Assembly (NCBI GenBank): GCA_963575745.1
Contig: CAUYUJ010002763.1
Coordinates: forward strand, 1 to 64,000
Origin: Prorocentrum cordatum
Lineage: Eukaryota > Sar > Dinophyceae > Prorocentrales > Prorocentraceae
Direction: 5' to 3'
DNA: 64,000 bases
Shown one piece after another: positions 45,955 to 56,940 of the stretch. The position numbers and the translations under genes were made by a program. Position 1 is the first letter of the stretch, and each line of letters starts with the position of its first letter. A model generated the notes under the pieces. The model ran no database searches. It saw nothing but the letters and a program-made list of their open reading frames with translations, and was not told the origin of the DNA.

Positions 45955-46083
45955 ACACAAGCTTTTGGCGTTCCGCGCGGGGTTCTTGGGTCCGCGCTGG
46001 GTCCCCCTGGCGGCGCCTCCGCGCGCCAGTGAGGGGGGTCTGGCGCAGATCCAGGAAATCCGCGCGGAGCGCCAAATGCTCCT
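45955..46083. mobile_element. Palindromic element M, copy 3
   Basis: Left AAGCTTTTGGCGTTCCGCGC, right GAAATCCGCGCGGAGCGCCA-AATG; GC-rich loop. Confidence 0.75.
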
Positions 46084-46159
46084 GTTTTGTGGTGTTTCTC
46101 TTCTCATCTCGGCGGCATCTCGGCGGCGTCTCGGCGGCCTGCGGCGACCATCGGCGCTC

Positions 46160-46186
46160 AGGGCGCGCTGTCTCGGTCGTCGTCTT

Positions 46187-46253
<67 letters not shown>

Positions 46254-46320
46254 CCTAGCCGTGGTGGTGGTGGTGGTGGTGGTGGTGGTCGTCGTCGTCG
46301 TGGTCGACGTCATGGGCGTT

Positions 46321-46379
<59 letters not shown>

Positions 46380-46800
46380 GGCCGTGTTCGTCCGTTCCGG
46401 CCTCCGTCGCTCCCCCAGGGCCCGACCAGGAGCAGGAAGGGGGAGGAGGAGGACGAGGACGAGGACGAGGCGGAGGAGAGGAGGAGGAGGAGGAGGAGGA
46501 GGAGGCGGAGGAGGAGGAGGAGGAGGAGGGGAGGAGGAGGAGGAGGAGGCGGAGGCGGAGGCGGAGGCGGAGGAGGAGGAGGAGGAGGAGGAGGAGGAGG
46601 GGAGGAGGAGGAGGAGGAGGAGGAGGAGGAGGAGGAGGAGGAGGAGGAGGAGGAGGAGGAGGAGGGAGAGCGAGCGAGCGAGCGAGCGAGCGAGCGAGCG
46701 AGGAGGAGAGGAGGAGGAGGAGGAGGAGGAGGAGGAGGAGGAGGAGGAGGAGGAGGAGGAGGAGGAGCGAGGAGGAGGAGCGAGGAGGAGCGAGGAGGAG
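46160..46800 (+). repeat. GTC, GCC, GTG and GAG arrays
   Basis: GTC (46168-46215, 46320-46378), GCC (46214-46255), GTG (46260-46290), GAG (46442-46800) with a CGAG run at 46669-46700. Confidence 0.95.
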
Positions 46801-46981
46801 GGGCAGGAACGCACGCAGAACGCCCGCGGGAGCCCTGGCCTCGGGCATCCCCGCAGCCAGCACTGCGCCGCGCCCTGCCGTCGCGCCGCCGCGGCCGCCG
46901 CCGCGTCGCGCCGCGCCGCGCCGTGCCGCCGCGTCGCGTCGCGTCGCGTCGTCACGATCGCCGCCACGCTGGGAGGGAGGA

Positions 46982-47152
46982 GAAGCGACACCAACACCAC
47001 CAGGGGGCCCACCTCCAGCGAGGAGGTCCACGATGCCCCCCCGAGCTGGAGGCTGGGGATCCCTCGAGCGAGAGGGGGGGGCCACGCCACCAGGGAGGAC
47101 CCCCTTGCCTCCTTGCATCTCCTCGCCCTGGTGGTGCTGGTGTCGCCTTTCC
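46982..47152. mobile_element. Inverted-repeat element Y
   Basis: Left GAAGCGACACCAACACCACC, right GGTGGTGCTGGTGTCGCCTT-TC, about 170 bases apart. Confidence 0.7.
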
Positions 47153-47268
47153 TTGTTCCTGCACGCCGTGCCCCGTCCCGCCGTCTGGCCGTACGCTCCT
47201 CGTCGGCCGTGCGCCGTCGTCCGCCGGAGCGCGCGCCGCGTGGCGCCGCTAGGGGGGGGGGCGGGCAG

Positions 47269-47590
47269 GCCGCCGAGCCCCGGGGGGTCCGCGGGCGAGG
47301 AGGGAAACGGCACGGCGACGACGCCTTCTGCCGAGCGGGGGCGCCCGTTCTGGCGCGGCTGGAAGGTCTGTGCCTTGCCCCTACAGTCAAGGGCGGCAAA
47401 GAGGGGGGGTGATGTTTAGGGGGGGAGTTCTCCTGGCGGGGGCCATGGCATCTCCCCAGATTTCATGGCACCTCTTCTTATTTCAGTGCGTCCGCAGCTC
47501 CCCCTGGGCCGCGCACGCGCCGCTGGCCATGATTGCGCCACTCCCTCTTGGGCGCCCCCTCTTGGCTGCTCCCGATGCAGATGGACAAAA
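47269..47590 (+). CDS. Two adjoining exons with a 121-base intron
   Basis: Exon 1 (47269-47365) follows GCGGGCAG and reads PPSPGGSAGEEGNGTATTPS, AERGRPFWRGWK; it has an NGT sequon. The donor AAG|GTCTGT and acceptor CTCTTCTTATTTCAG give an intron at 47366-47486. Exon 2 (47487-47590) continues in phase as CVRSSPWAAHAPLAMIAPLP, LGRPLLAAPDADGQ, with a GTATGA donor at 47591. The last part resembles 20846-20945 in DNA, so this exon or its surroundings is duplicated. Product unknown. Confidence 0.45.
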
Positions 47591-47779
47591 GTATGAGGTC
47601 GAGGTCGGTTCGGGGAGGGTGCCCTATTGTTCTCCGTGCCTGTTGGATGTTCTTGTGCGAACTGGGGAGGGTGGCCTTGGATGCTCTGTTTTTTTGGCCG
47701 GAGGAGGGTCTCATGTTCCCGAAGGATGTGCCTCTGGCTTAGGTCTGACTGTACCTCCGAGGAAGGAAAAGCGGGGTGA

Positions 47780-47938
47780 ACAGAAACTTTCGGAGCTCGC
47801 CGCGCATTTCTCGGATCGGCGCTGGGCCCCCCCCCGTGTCCCTGCCTGGCGCGCGGAGCGCGCCAGGGGCGGCACCGGAGGTTCCGCCGTGGGGCCCGGC
47901 GCTGATCCGAGAAATCTGCGCCGACCTTCGAACGTGCG
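47780..47938. mobile_element. Palindromic element M, copy 4
   Basis: Left CGCATTTCTCGGATCGGCGC, right GCGCTGATCCGAGAAATCTG-CG, with AACTTTCGG / CCTTCGAACGT outer ends. Confidence 0.8.
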
Positions 47939-48174
47939 TAATTGACGCAGTTTGTTCTTCGGGCGGCGGGGGTACTAGAAACTCGAGCTGATCTGGCATT
48001 GAGGCGTCTTAACCCCCGCCCCGCTCGCTGTACCTTGGTCAGTCAGAGACGTAACGGGTACATGAACGCACATGGATTCCGATAGCAGCGAGCGCACTGC
48101 GCGCGAGAGTGCATGACAGGAGGGTGGCATCTCGCGAACTGGGGGGGCATATTCATATGCACGTGGCTGGGCGC

Positions 48175-48345
48175 GCACGGTTGGTTTGCGTCGTGTCGAC
48201 CAGCGGCGACCCCGCCGCCGTCGTTCAAAGTCGAACGCCGCTGGCGACACAGAATCGGTCGATGTTGAACGATATGACGTTTAGGAAGCGGCCGATCGCT
48301 CAAGGCTGAACGATCTTCGCGGTGTCAGAAACCAACGCCAGTCGC
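48175..48345. repeat. Dispersed repeat T, copy 2
   Basis: GGTTTGCGTCGTGTCGAC, GTCGAACGCCGCTGGCGACA and GCGGTGTCAGAAACCAA match copy 1. Confidence 0.65.
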
Positions 48346-48351
48346 ATGCGC

Positions 48352-48660
48352 CGGAGTATGTATTCTTTGGATCTCCAGATCCCAGTCTACTTTGGGCGCC
48401 TTCCTACTTGAAGGATCGAGTGGTTTCCTTCTTCCTTCCTCTACAGTTAAGTCGGGCCTGTCCCTCTACAGCGGGAATATTAAAAAATAGTCAAAACATA
48501 GTCTGGGCACTATTTTTTGAGTATTTTTTGACCATTTTGGAGTATTTTTGGAGTATCTTTTTAATTTTTCGTCGAAAATCCCCTTGGAAGGGTACACGCC
48601 CGACTTAATTCTACCCACTTCTTCCGACCGACGGGTACGCAGCTGGGCGCATACGTTCTT
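48352..48660 (+). repeat. Dispersed repeat Q, copy 2, split by MITE copy I
   Basis: CCAGATCCCAGTCTACTT and GCGCCTTCCTACTT before, and ACTTCTTCCGACCGACGGGT after, the MITE at 48447-48608. Confidence 0.78.
48447..48608. mobile_element. MITE family 1, copy I (162 bp), nested in repeat Q
   Basis: Left TTAAGTCGGGCCTGTCCCTC, right AAGGGTACACGCCCGACTTA-A, interior TTTTTCGTCGAAAATCC. Flanks CTCTACAG and TTCTACCC share TCTAC. Confidence 0.88.
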
Positions 48661-49390
48661 TCTGGGCTCCCTACTCGAATCCTTCTATGTTAGCGCCTCT
48701 AGGGTTCGAACGCTGTGTCGGACCACCAGTGCCGTGGACGAAGAGCTTGTTCCCCTGGCATTCCTTGTGTGAACCCGTGTGTTTTTTTGGGGCAGAATGA
48801 GGGTGGTTCCGTGCTTTGTTTGGCGTTCCATATCGTGGTAGCTTGACTGTGTGGCCATGCCTCGGGAGGTGGCAGCTGGAAAATGTGAACCGACGATCTC
48901 GTTAAGATTCGGCAGCGTAGCGCGCCAAAGCACGTCTGGTTTGAGCGGTGATTACTCTCCAACCGTCCTCAAGTTTTTTCTTGTAAACCACATCCTCCCC
49001 ACCCAAGTCAGATTTCACCGCCTGCGGCCACTTTCAGTATACAAAACCACGCTCCAGGGAGGGAATTTTGTATGTCAGACCCACTACCAGGACCCTCGCT
49101 CGCCTCCTGGGGCTTTTGGCTATAGTATACGTTGTTTTTCGGGTGGAGGCCGTGTTGTTGGTAACGGCTGTAGTGTCTATGTTGGAAGGCTTGAGCGTCG
49201 CAACCGCACATGACAAATGGGTCTCAAGTGATAGCCTCATTTTGAACACTACCCTCCCTTCGGCATGCGCGCAACTCCTTGGGTTTTCAAGACAGCGACA
49301 AGTGCCGGAACGCCTCGAGTGAGGACTATGTTGCGACAACGAGCCGTCCCCTCAGTAGCGGTTGGAAATCCCAGCATGTACAACCATAGG
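48661..49390. other. Non-repetitive region, no supported gene
   Basis: A plus frame (49068-49322) has a hydrophobic start (LARLLGLLAIVYVVFRVEAV) and ends in TGA, but it lies in sequence without coding-type third positions. Left unassigned. Confidence 0.35.
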
Positions 49391-49914
49391 TTGGGAGGAT
49401 GAGGAGGAGGAGGAGGAGGAGGAGGAGGAGGAGGAGGAGGAGGAGGAGGAGGAGAAGTAACGCGAGAGAGTTCGATGTTCAAAACAAGGGGCGATGGGAG
49501 AGGTAGGGAGACGAGGACGAGAAGGGCGGAGGTGGGCTGGTGAAGACGACGTTGAGTGGCAGGCGGGGGAAAGGCAATGAAAACACGAACCCCTTCCTCC
49601 TGCTCCGCCCCCTCATCCCACCTGCGTCCCCTCTTCCATCACCTCCTCTTTCACGCTGCTCTTCCATTCTTCTCTTACGCACACCTTCATGGTGCTCCCT
49701 CCCTCCCTCCCTCCCTCCACCCTCTCCCCCACCGCGCGTGCGGGGTGAGGGGTGGGTATGGGAGGCGCAGGAGAAGAGGAATAGGGGTTGAGAAGAGAGA
49801 AGGGGGAAGAAGGACGCGTGAGAGGAGTGATGGGGGGATACAGTAGAAGTGGACTAGCTTATGGGTGCGAGCTCTCTGAGACGGAGGGAGAGCGGGAAGG
49901 AGGAGGAGAATGAG

Positions 49915-50770
49915 GGGGAGGAGGAGGACCAGTGTAAACCCAAGAGTAATCAATGATGTTGGAATTAACCCTCCCTCCAAGCTCCCTCTTCATAGGCCCC
50001 TGGTTCATTTCCATTGAGGGAATTGCCTCGTTGGAAGACAACCGCTTGAAGATCTTGAAGTATGCCACAACATTGTCCTCGGGATTTCAACGCCACGTAT
50101 CAACCTGACTGCTGCGTCTTGACGGTCTGGAGTTGTGTCAGAGCGCCATTTTTGGGTTTTCAACACCGCGAACCAACATAACTGTTGCACCCGCATAATT
50201 AATCCTGAGTCGTGCCAAAACATTATTTCTGGTACGTTGATTATGGGAATCCGTGAACATCTAGCACAGTTCGAAAACGAATGTGCGCGGCGCTAAGGCG
50301 AGAGCCACAATCCGTGAAGCTTTTGCATTTTTTACAACGAATGTGCGCGGCGCTAAGGCGAGAGCCACATTTTGAAAAGGAGCTGTCCTAAATCCGTGAA
50401 GCTCTTGATTTTCTTTACAACGAATGTGCGCGGCGCTAAGGCGAGAGCTACATTTTGAAAGCGACCCGTCTTCAATCCGTGAAACCCGTGCAATTTTGTA
50501 CAACGAAAGTGCGCGGCGCTAAGGCGAGAGCCACATTTTGAAAACCACCCGCCTTCAATCCGTGAAGCCCTTGCAAATTTTTCAGACGAGTGTGCGCGGC
50601 GCTAAGGCGAGAGCTACATTTTGAAAACGACCCGCCCTCCAACTGTGAAAACTCCAGAGTCATAAATGGTACGGAAGTCTCAGGCGAAACGCCCGGTTCG
50701 CCCTAAACACTGTCCTCGGGGTGCGACAGGGAGAAATTATTTATAAGGAGAAGGAATGGAGGAGAGGAGG
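49915..50770 (+). repeat. Repeat family P, copy 2, with four to five 80-base internal units
   Basis: Starts GAGGACCAGTGTAAACCCAA; contains tandem units (50270-50663) ending TGTGCGCGGCGCTAAGGCGA-GAG about every 83 bases; ends CGCCCGGTTCGCCCTAAACA..GCGACAGGGAGAAATTAT. 49460-49915 before it is CTC/GGA-rich and geneless. Confidence 0.85.
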
Positions 50771-51190
50771 AGGAGGAGGAGGAGGAGGAGGCGGAGGAGG
50801 AGGAGGAGGAGGGACGATGAAAGATGTGGCCCCTCTTCCGCATCCCCTCTGTTTTGTTCCACCACCTCCTTCTTTCCCTCTCCCTCCGCCCTCCGCCCTC
50901 CCTCCGCCTCCTCCTCCTCCTCCTCCTCCTTCGCCTCCTTTTTCTCCTCCTCATCCTCTGTCTCCTCCTCCGACCTCCGCCTTCGTCCGCCCTCCTCCTC
51001 CGCCCCCTTCCTCGTTGGCGCCCCCTTCTGCACTGCCCCAGGTGGACCGCCAGAAGGTCACGCTCAGGCCAGCGCGCGGGGGGGAGGGCTGCCCCCCGCC
51101 GCGGCGAGCGCCCCCCCTCGGCCGGAGCCTGGGCCGTCTTGGAAGCCTCGAAGAGATTCCCCTCGCCTCCTGGGGTGCACGTCCGGAGCA
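50756..51190 (+). repeat. GGA array and C/T-rich sequence
   Basis: GGA at 50760-50812, then C/T-rich with CTC blocks (50905-50945); 51020-51190 is GC-rich without clear exon borders. Confidence 0.8.
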
Positions 51191-51209
51191 CGTCCGGTCG
51201 TTGCGGGGC

Positions 51210-52370
51210 CTGGTGGGAGTGTCTTCGGGGCCTCTCGGAGGCCTCTCGGGGGCCTCTTGGGGCCTCCTGGGGGCTTCTTGCCCTCTTTGGGGCTTCGTGG
51301 GGCCTCTTGGGGGCGTCTTGGGCCGTCTCGGGGCACTCTTGCGCCACTTGGCTCCTTTAGAGGCCGTCCTGTGGGCCTCTCGCGGCCGCCTTGGAGCTCT
51401 CTTGGGGTTCTCTTGGCCCTCTTGGGCCGTCTTGGGAGCCTCTTGGGCGGTTTTGGGGGCCTCTTTGGGCCGTCCTGGAGTCTTCTTGGGCCGTCTTGGG
51501 GCCCTCCTGTGGGCTTGTCGGGCCGTCTTGGGGCCATTTTTGAGGCCGGCTGGGCCGTCGTGGGCCTTTCAGAGAGAAACAAAAAGAAAGCGAGAGCGCT
51601 CAAGTCCTGCAAAAGCTGACGTATGGAAAATCAGTGATTGTGGCTGGGCCCTCTTGGGGCCCTCTTGGACCGTCTTGGGGGCTTTTTGCGCCTCTTGCAG
51701 ACATCTTGGATTATCTTGGGGCAATTTTAGCCTGTGCTGAGGCCATCCTTATCGTCTTGGCGCCCTCTTAGACCGCCAAGAGGCCCAACGTTCCCCAAAC
51801 TTGGATTTTCCGTCGGGCGGGTTTGGGTAAATTTTGAGGCCCAGAGGGTCCTCCACTTTTGGGTCGACGACAGTGGCGTTGCCTCAGGGGTGGGCCAGGG
51901 GGATTACATTTTGATGTAAAACAATGCAGATGCAGCACTGCTGCAACGCTTGCGTGCGTTGCACTGCAGCATCCGCAGAAAACGCTGCTGCTCAACGCGC
52001 TCCTTCCGGACGTGGATACCTCGCGCTTGTCGGGGTGCGCGTCCGGGGCGCGTGCAGTCTCCTCGTTGCGGGGGCCTCTTTGGGTGGCTTTTCGGGGCCT
52101 CTTGTGGTCTTCTTGGGGCCTCTTGACGACTTCTTCGGGGCCTCTAGGGCCTCTTGGGGGCGTCTAGGGCCGTCTTGGGGCCCTCTTGCACCGTCTGGTC
52201 CCTTCGGAGGCCGTGTTGGGGGCCTCTCGCGGTCGCCTTGGGGCTCTCTTGGGGCCCTCTTGAGCCGTCTTGAGGGGCCTTGGGCCGTCATGGGGCTTCC
52301 TTGGGCCGTCTTGGGGGCTTCTTGGGCCGTCTTGGGGCCTTCTTGGAGATTTCTTGGGCCGTCATCGCCA
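51210..52370 (+). repeat. 12-base minisatellite GGGGCCTCTTGG, two arrays
   Basis: Arrays at about 51210-51560 (tail to 51780) and 52075-52370. Both are followed by a related spacer: GGTTTGGGTAAATTTTGAGG at 51821 and TTTTGGGTCGACG-CAGTGGC at 51856 and 52541. Unit plus spacer is therefore repeated as a larger block, with a third array at 52735-52870. Confidence 0.88.
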
Positions 52371-52989
52371 GGGCCGTGAAATTCGTCAAAAACCAATTCG
52401 GCGTCTGGAGGCCCTGGCGGGTTTCGAGGCCATCTTGAGCCATCTTGAGGCCCCTTTGGGCTCCCAACAGGCCCACGAAGCCGAAATAATTGAATTTCCG
52501 TTGGTTTTGGTAGGTTTTTGATGTCCAGAAAGCTCCTCCATTTTTGGGTCGACGGAAGTGGCGTGGCCTCGGGGGGGGGGTAAGGGGGGGAGACATAATA
52601 GCGTTACGTAAAACGATCGGTGCATTAGTGTAATATTGTGAGACGTCGGCATTCAGCAAATAGTCGATGTACAGGATCTGTTGCTTTAGGGCTTCAGCTC
52701 CGCTCCGCGACCTGCCTCTGGCAACACGTATTGGGCCGTCTTGGGGGCTTTTGGGTTTGTCTTGGGGGCCTTTTCGGGCCGTGTTTGGGCCCTCTTGGGC
52801 TGTCTTGGGGTCCTCCTGGGGGCTTCTTGTGCCGTCTTTGGGGCATCTTGGAGGCTGCTTGGGCCGTCATGGGCTTCTGAGAGTTTAAACGATGAGAACG
52901 CTACATTCCTCCCAAACCCCATGGACAATCAATTATTTTGGCATCTGGAGGTGCTCTTGGGGGTCCTCGTGGGACCTACAAGGCGGGCC

Positions 52990-53089
52990 GTTGGAGGATG
53001 AGGAGGATGAGGAGGAGGAGGAGAGTGAGGATGAGGATGGGGATGAGGATGAAGATGGGGATGAGGATGATGATGCTGATGATGATTCT

Positions 53090-53120
<31 letters not shown>

Positions 53121-53226
53121 ATGATGGCGACGATGCTGATTCTGATGATCATGATGATGATGGTGGTGATGATGATGATGATGATGATGATGATGCTGAT
53201 GATGATGATGATGATGATGATGATGC

Positions 53227-53273
<47 letters not shown>

Positions 53274-53302
53274 GTGACGATGATGACGATGATGATTATC
53301 TT

Positions 53303-53349
<47 letters not shown>

Positions 53350-53465
53350 CGATGCTGGTGGTGATGATGCTGGTGCTGATGATGATGATGATGATGATGA
53401 TGCTGCTGCTGCTGCTGCTGCTGCTGGTGGTGGTGGTGGTGGTGTGTGTGTGTGTGTGTGTGTGG

Positions 53466-53525
<60 letters not shown>

Positions 53526-53562
53526 GGAGGAGGAGGAGGAGGAGGAGGAGGAGGAGGAGGAG
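52990..53562 (+). repeat. GAT/GCT/GGT/GAG compound array
   Basis: GAT-rich triplets (53060-53400), GCT (53401-53424), GGT and (GT)n (53425-53463), GAT (53464-53522), GAG (53523-53562). Confidence 0.96.
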
Positions 53563-53724
53563 AAAAAGTCAGGACCTGGTCTTCGGGCCATAGCTCGTGC
53601 CTCCGGCGGTTGTTCGGCAGGTTCGGTACGTTTTCATCCATGATTTTTTTGTGGTCGTCCTGGAGACCGAAAACTGCCACGAAGGCTTGAAATAAGGATG
53701 AACGTTACGCCGGAAGCTGGAAGG

Positions 53725-53893
53725 TCGCGCAGCAGGAGGAGGAGGAGGAGCAGAAGGAGGAGGAGGTGGAGGAGGAGGATCAGGACGAGGAGGAGGCGGA
53801 GGAGGAGGAGACGGGGGAGGAGGAGGAGGAGGAGGAGGAGGAGGAGGAGGAGGAGGAGGAGGAGGAGGAGGAGGAGGACGAGGAGGAGGAGGA
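53725..53893 (+). repeat. (GGA)n array
   Basis: GGA/GAG triplets; 53894-54160 after it is non-repetitive without a clear exon. Confidence 0.95.
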
Positions 53894-54164
53894 GTGCGCC
53901 AGGTTTGTCATCGATTTCGGAGGCTGTCGATCTTCGTGCGTTTCTTATCGATTTCGGCCTCCGGGGGCGTTGCCGACCGTGACATCTCCAACGGCCTTCG
54001 GCCTGGAAGCCTCGCGGAGATATTTTTCGAGAGCCCGGCGAGAAGCCTCGGGCCGCCAAGGGGGAGCTCCTGGGGAGAGGGCCGTAGGGCACGCGGCGGA
54101 GTGGCAGGATCGGGTGGGTCCGATGCTCGTTTTGGGGACCTTCCTGGGGCCCACCTAACGGATC

Positions 54165-54275
54165 TGTTCGACTGAGGTTCGACGCAGGTTCGACGCAGGT
54201 TCGCCTCGGCTTCGACGCGGGGTCGACGCAGTTTGTATTCGAGTCGACGGACGTTCGACGCAACTTCGACGCACG
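54165..54275 (+). repeat. GGTTCGACGCA minisatellite
   Basis: About eight diverged units of GGTTCGACGCA. Confidence 0.85.
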
Positions 54276-54403
54276 AGTGGAGCGAGTGGCTCCAGGAAGG
54301 TCACCAGAGCGACATCTAGGGTGGGTGATCTTCCGCAGAGGCCTCGCAGAAGTCTTGCCAGGCAGCATTTGGCACTGTTCCACGCCTCTCCAAGAAGAAA
54401 AGG

Positions 54404-54502
54404 CGACATAAACATAAGCTTTTGGCGCCGAACGCAGTCTTCTTGGATCCGCGCTAGATCCAAGAAATGCGCGCGGAACGCCAAACATTTATATTTATGC
54501 CG
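54404..54502. mobile_element. Palindromic element M, copy 5 (99 bp)
   Basis: The cleanest copy: CATAAACATAAGCTTTTGGC..TCTTGGATCCGCGC and inverse GATCCAAGAAATGCGCGCGG-AACGCCAAAC; almost no loop. Confidence 0.82.
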
Positions 54503-54625
54503 TTTTCTCTTCATCCAGCCTTAGCCTCAGCGTGCCAGGGGGCACGGCGGCGGGTTTTGGATGACGCCTCTAGACTCTAGGGTTCGTCCGAGGGGGTGCT
54601 GGCCTATTCTGATGGCAGTACGTAT

Positions 54626-54720
54626 ATCACCACCCACCAACCACCCCAACCCAACCCGAAGGCCTCAAGTTGCCCTCCATTTCCAGTGTGGGGGGTCGGG
54701 GAACATTGAGTTACGCTACC
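54626..54720. mobile_element. Element N, left half
   Basis: CCACCAACCACCCCAACCCA-ACCCGAAGG and TTTCCAGTGTGGGGGGTCGG match the left half of 11228-11388. Confidence 0.65.
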
Positions 54721-54949
54721 GAGGAACCCCACATACTTTGGCTGGAGTGATGATTACTGAAGTGCAGCATGTGAAAATGATGTTGGTGGCCTTTGCCCCG
54801 CCGATACCGTTGGTGACGCCTGCGTGCAAACCCGGACGGTCTGAGCCGGCATGAGCCAAGGTGACTGAAAAATCGTTGTGATGATACTACTCACCTCGCT
54901 TGCGTCCCCCTGTGCGACCGTCACGGATAGCGGCCGCAGTCAGTGACCA

Positions 54950-55920
54950 CCCCGTGCGCACCCCTGGTGGTGTCGAGAATTTGCCACGCTTGCTAGGGCA
55001 GTGTGAGCCCGAAACGGATATCGCTCCCATCCCCTGCGCTCCCCCTGTGGTGCCGAGGAAATGCCACGCTTGCCGCGCTTTGCGAGCCCGAAACGGATAG
55101 CGCTCCCACCCCCAGCTCCCCCCCTGTGGTGTCGAGGATGTGCCACGCCTGCCATGACTTGCGAGCCCGACGCGGATAGCGCTCCCACCCACAGCGCAGC
55201 CCTTGTGGTGTCGAGGGAATGCCACGCCTGCCACGCTTTGCGCACTCCCTGTGGTGTCGAGGGTGTGCCACACCTGACACGCTTTGCGAGCCCGAAACGG
55301 ATAGCACTCCCACTCCCAGCGCATCCCCTGTGGTGTCGAGGAAGTGCCACGCATGCCACGATTTGCGAACCCGGAACGGATAGCGCTCCCACCACCAGCT
55401 GACCCCCTTGGTGCCGAGGAAGTGCCACGCCTGCTACGCTTTGCGAGCCCGAAGCGGATAGCGCTCCCACCCCCAGCTCCCCCCCTGTGGTGTCGAGGAT
55501 GTGTCACGCCTGCCATGACTTGCGAGCCCGAAACGGATAGCGCCCCCACCCGCAGCGCATCCCCTGTGGTGTCGAAGAAGTGCCACGCCTGCCACGCTGT
55601 GCAAGCCCGAAACGGATAGCGCTCCCACCCCCAGCTCACCCCCTGTGGTGCCGAGGATGTGCCACGCCTGCCGCGCTTTGCGAGCCCGAAACGGATAGCG
55701 CTCCCCCCAGCTCACCCCCTGTGGTGCCGAGGATGTGCCACGCCTGCCACGACTTGCGAGCCCGACGCGGATAGCGCTCCCACCCCCAGCTCGCCCCCTG
55801 TGGTGTCGAGGAAATTGTTCGCTTACCACGCTTTGCGCACTCCCTGTGGTGTCGAGGGTGTGCCACGCCTGCCCCGACTTGTGAGCCCGAAACGGATAGC
55901 GCTCCCACACGTTTTGGATG
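54950..55920 (+). repeat. 80-base tandem array, about 12 units
   Basis: Unit: GTGCCACGCCTGCCACGCTT, TGCGAGCCCGAAACGGATAG, CGCTCCCACCCCCAGCTC, CCCCTGTGGTGTCGAGGA. Some units are shortened (for example at 55240 and 55690). An open frame of moderate length exists in some phases because 80-base units shift phase, not because of coding. Confidence 0.95.
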
Positions 55921-55974
55921 TATGATGCAGTCAGTGAACACGCCAGGCGTGCACTACCGCTGTATGGTGTATGT

Positions 55975-56012
55975 TGTGTATGTATGTATGTATGTATGTA
56001 TGTATGTATGTA

Positions 56013-56102
<90 letters not shown>

Positions 56103-56130
56103 TGTGTGTGTATGTATGTATGCGATGTGT
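55975..56130 (+). repeat. TATG, GT and GTGC arrays
   Basis: TATG (55980-56017), GT (56018-56056), GCGT (56057-56104). Confidence 0.95.
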
Positions 56131-56141
56131 GTGTGCAAAAG

Positions 56142-56244
56142 TGCATCACCCGGTGGCACAACGTTGCACATCGCCTTCGTGGTGCTCCTCTTCTTCCTGG
56201 GCGTCGACCTGGTCAAGTGGCACGTCCCCCTCTGCAGCGCTTGA
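56142..56244 (+). CDS. Terminal exon candidate with a C-terminal membrane segment
   Basis: After GTGCAAAAG the frame reads ASPGGTTLHIAFVVLLFFLG, VDLVKWHVPLCSA and TGA. The hydrophobic run followed by a short basic/aromatic tail suggests a C-terminal anchor. G/C third positions are strong and continue in another phase after the stop (NTFSFTLRDFAPG at about 56270), so a frameshift or splice is possible. Partner exons unknown. Confidence 0.5.
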
Positions 56245-56639
56245 GGCTGGTGTTCGCGATGCGCCGTCGACGGCAACACCTTCTCCTTCACCCTCCGGGA
56301 CTTCGCCCCCGGTACCAGTCCGCGGCGCACTTGCTCCTGCACATCCACTTCGGCACCGCCTGCACCCCTGGGCGTCGCCGACTCCGGCCGCCTGAGGCCT
56401 CGCCTTCCTGTGCCCTGTCTCCCTGATTAAAGTTGTGCGTAGCCCGCCTAGCTTTTAGTGGAAGAGGCTCGCTCTCGCCCCGCAGATCAAAACAAGTGTG
56501 TGTGTGTGTGCGCGAGTGTGCATGCGTGCGGCTGCATGTAGACGCGTGTCTGATGCACGTGCCGTGCACGGGTTGCGTGTGGTGCGAGAGACGCGGGTGC
56601 GACGCGGCAGGGCTGACAACCGTCACCCCACGAGGCACG

Positions 56640-56735
56640 TGGGAAAAAAAACACACAGAACCCGCACCCCCCCCGCAGCCCGAAATTCGGGTCTCATGCG
56701 GGCCTTCGGGTTGGGTTGGGGTGGTCTGATAGGTA
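56640..56735. mobile_element. Element N, right half
   Basis: GCCCGAAATTCGGGTCT and CTTCGGGTTGGGTTGGGGTG-GTCTG match the right half of 11228-11388. Confidence 0.65.
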
Positions 56736-56738
56736 CTC

Positions 56739-56790
56739 AGTACAGTGCCGTTTTTATTACATGCTCCGCGTGCGGATCATGTAAAACATG
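56739..56790. repeat. Dispersed repeat O, copy 2
   Basis: CAGTGCCGTTTTTATTACAT and GCTCCGCGTGCGGATCATG match 2513-2560. Confidence 0.7.
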
Positions 56791-56848
56791 CAGGGATCGA
56801 ACATACAAACAACGATGATTTCATGCAGCATGTGATTCCTAGATTCGT

Positions 56849-56850
<2 letters not shown>

Positions 56851-56940
<90 letters not shown>

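Noticed and set aside
49915-50770. CRISPR-like array of evenly spaced repeats
   Set aside because: The whole 80-base unit is repeated with drift; there are no unique spacers and the genome is eukaryotic.
54887-55919. Repeat-protein gene in the 80-base array
   Set aside because: The unit length is not a codon multiple, so each unit changes phase; composition reflects the repeat only.
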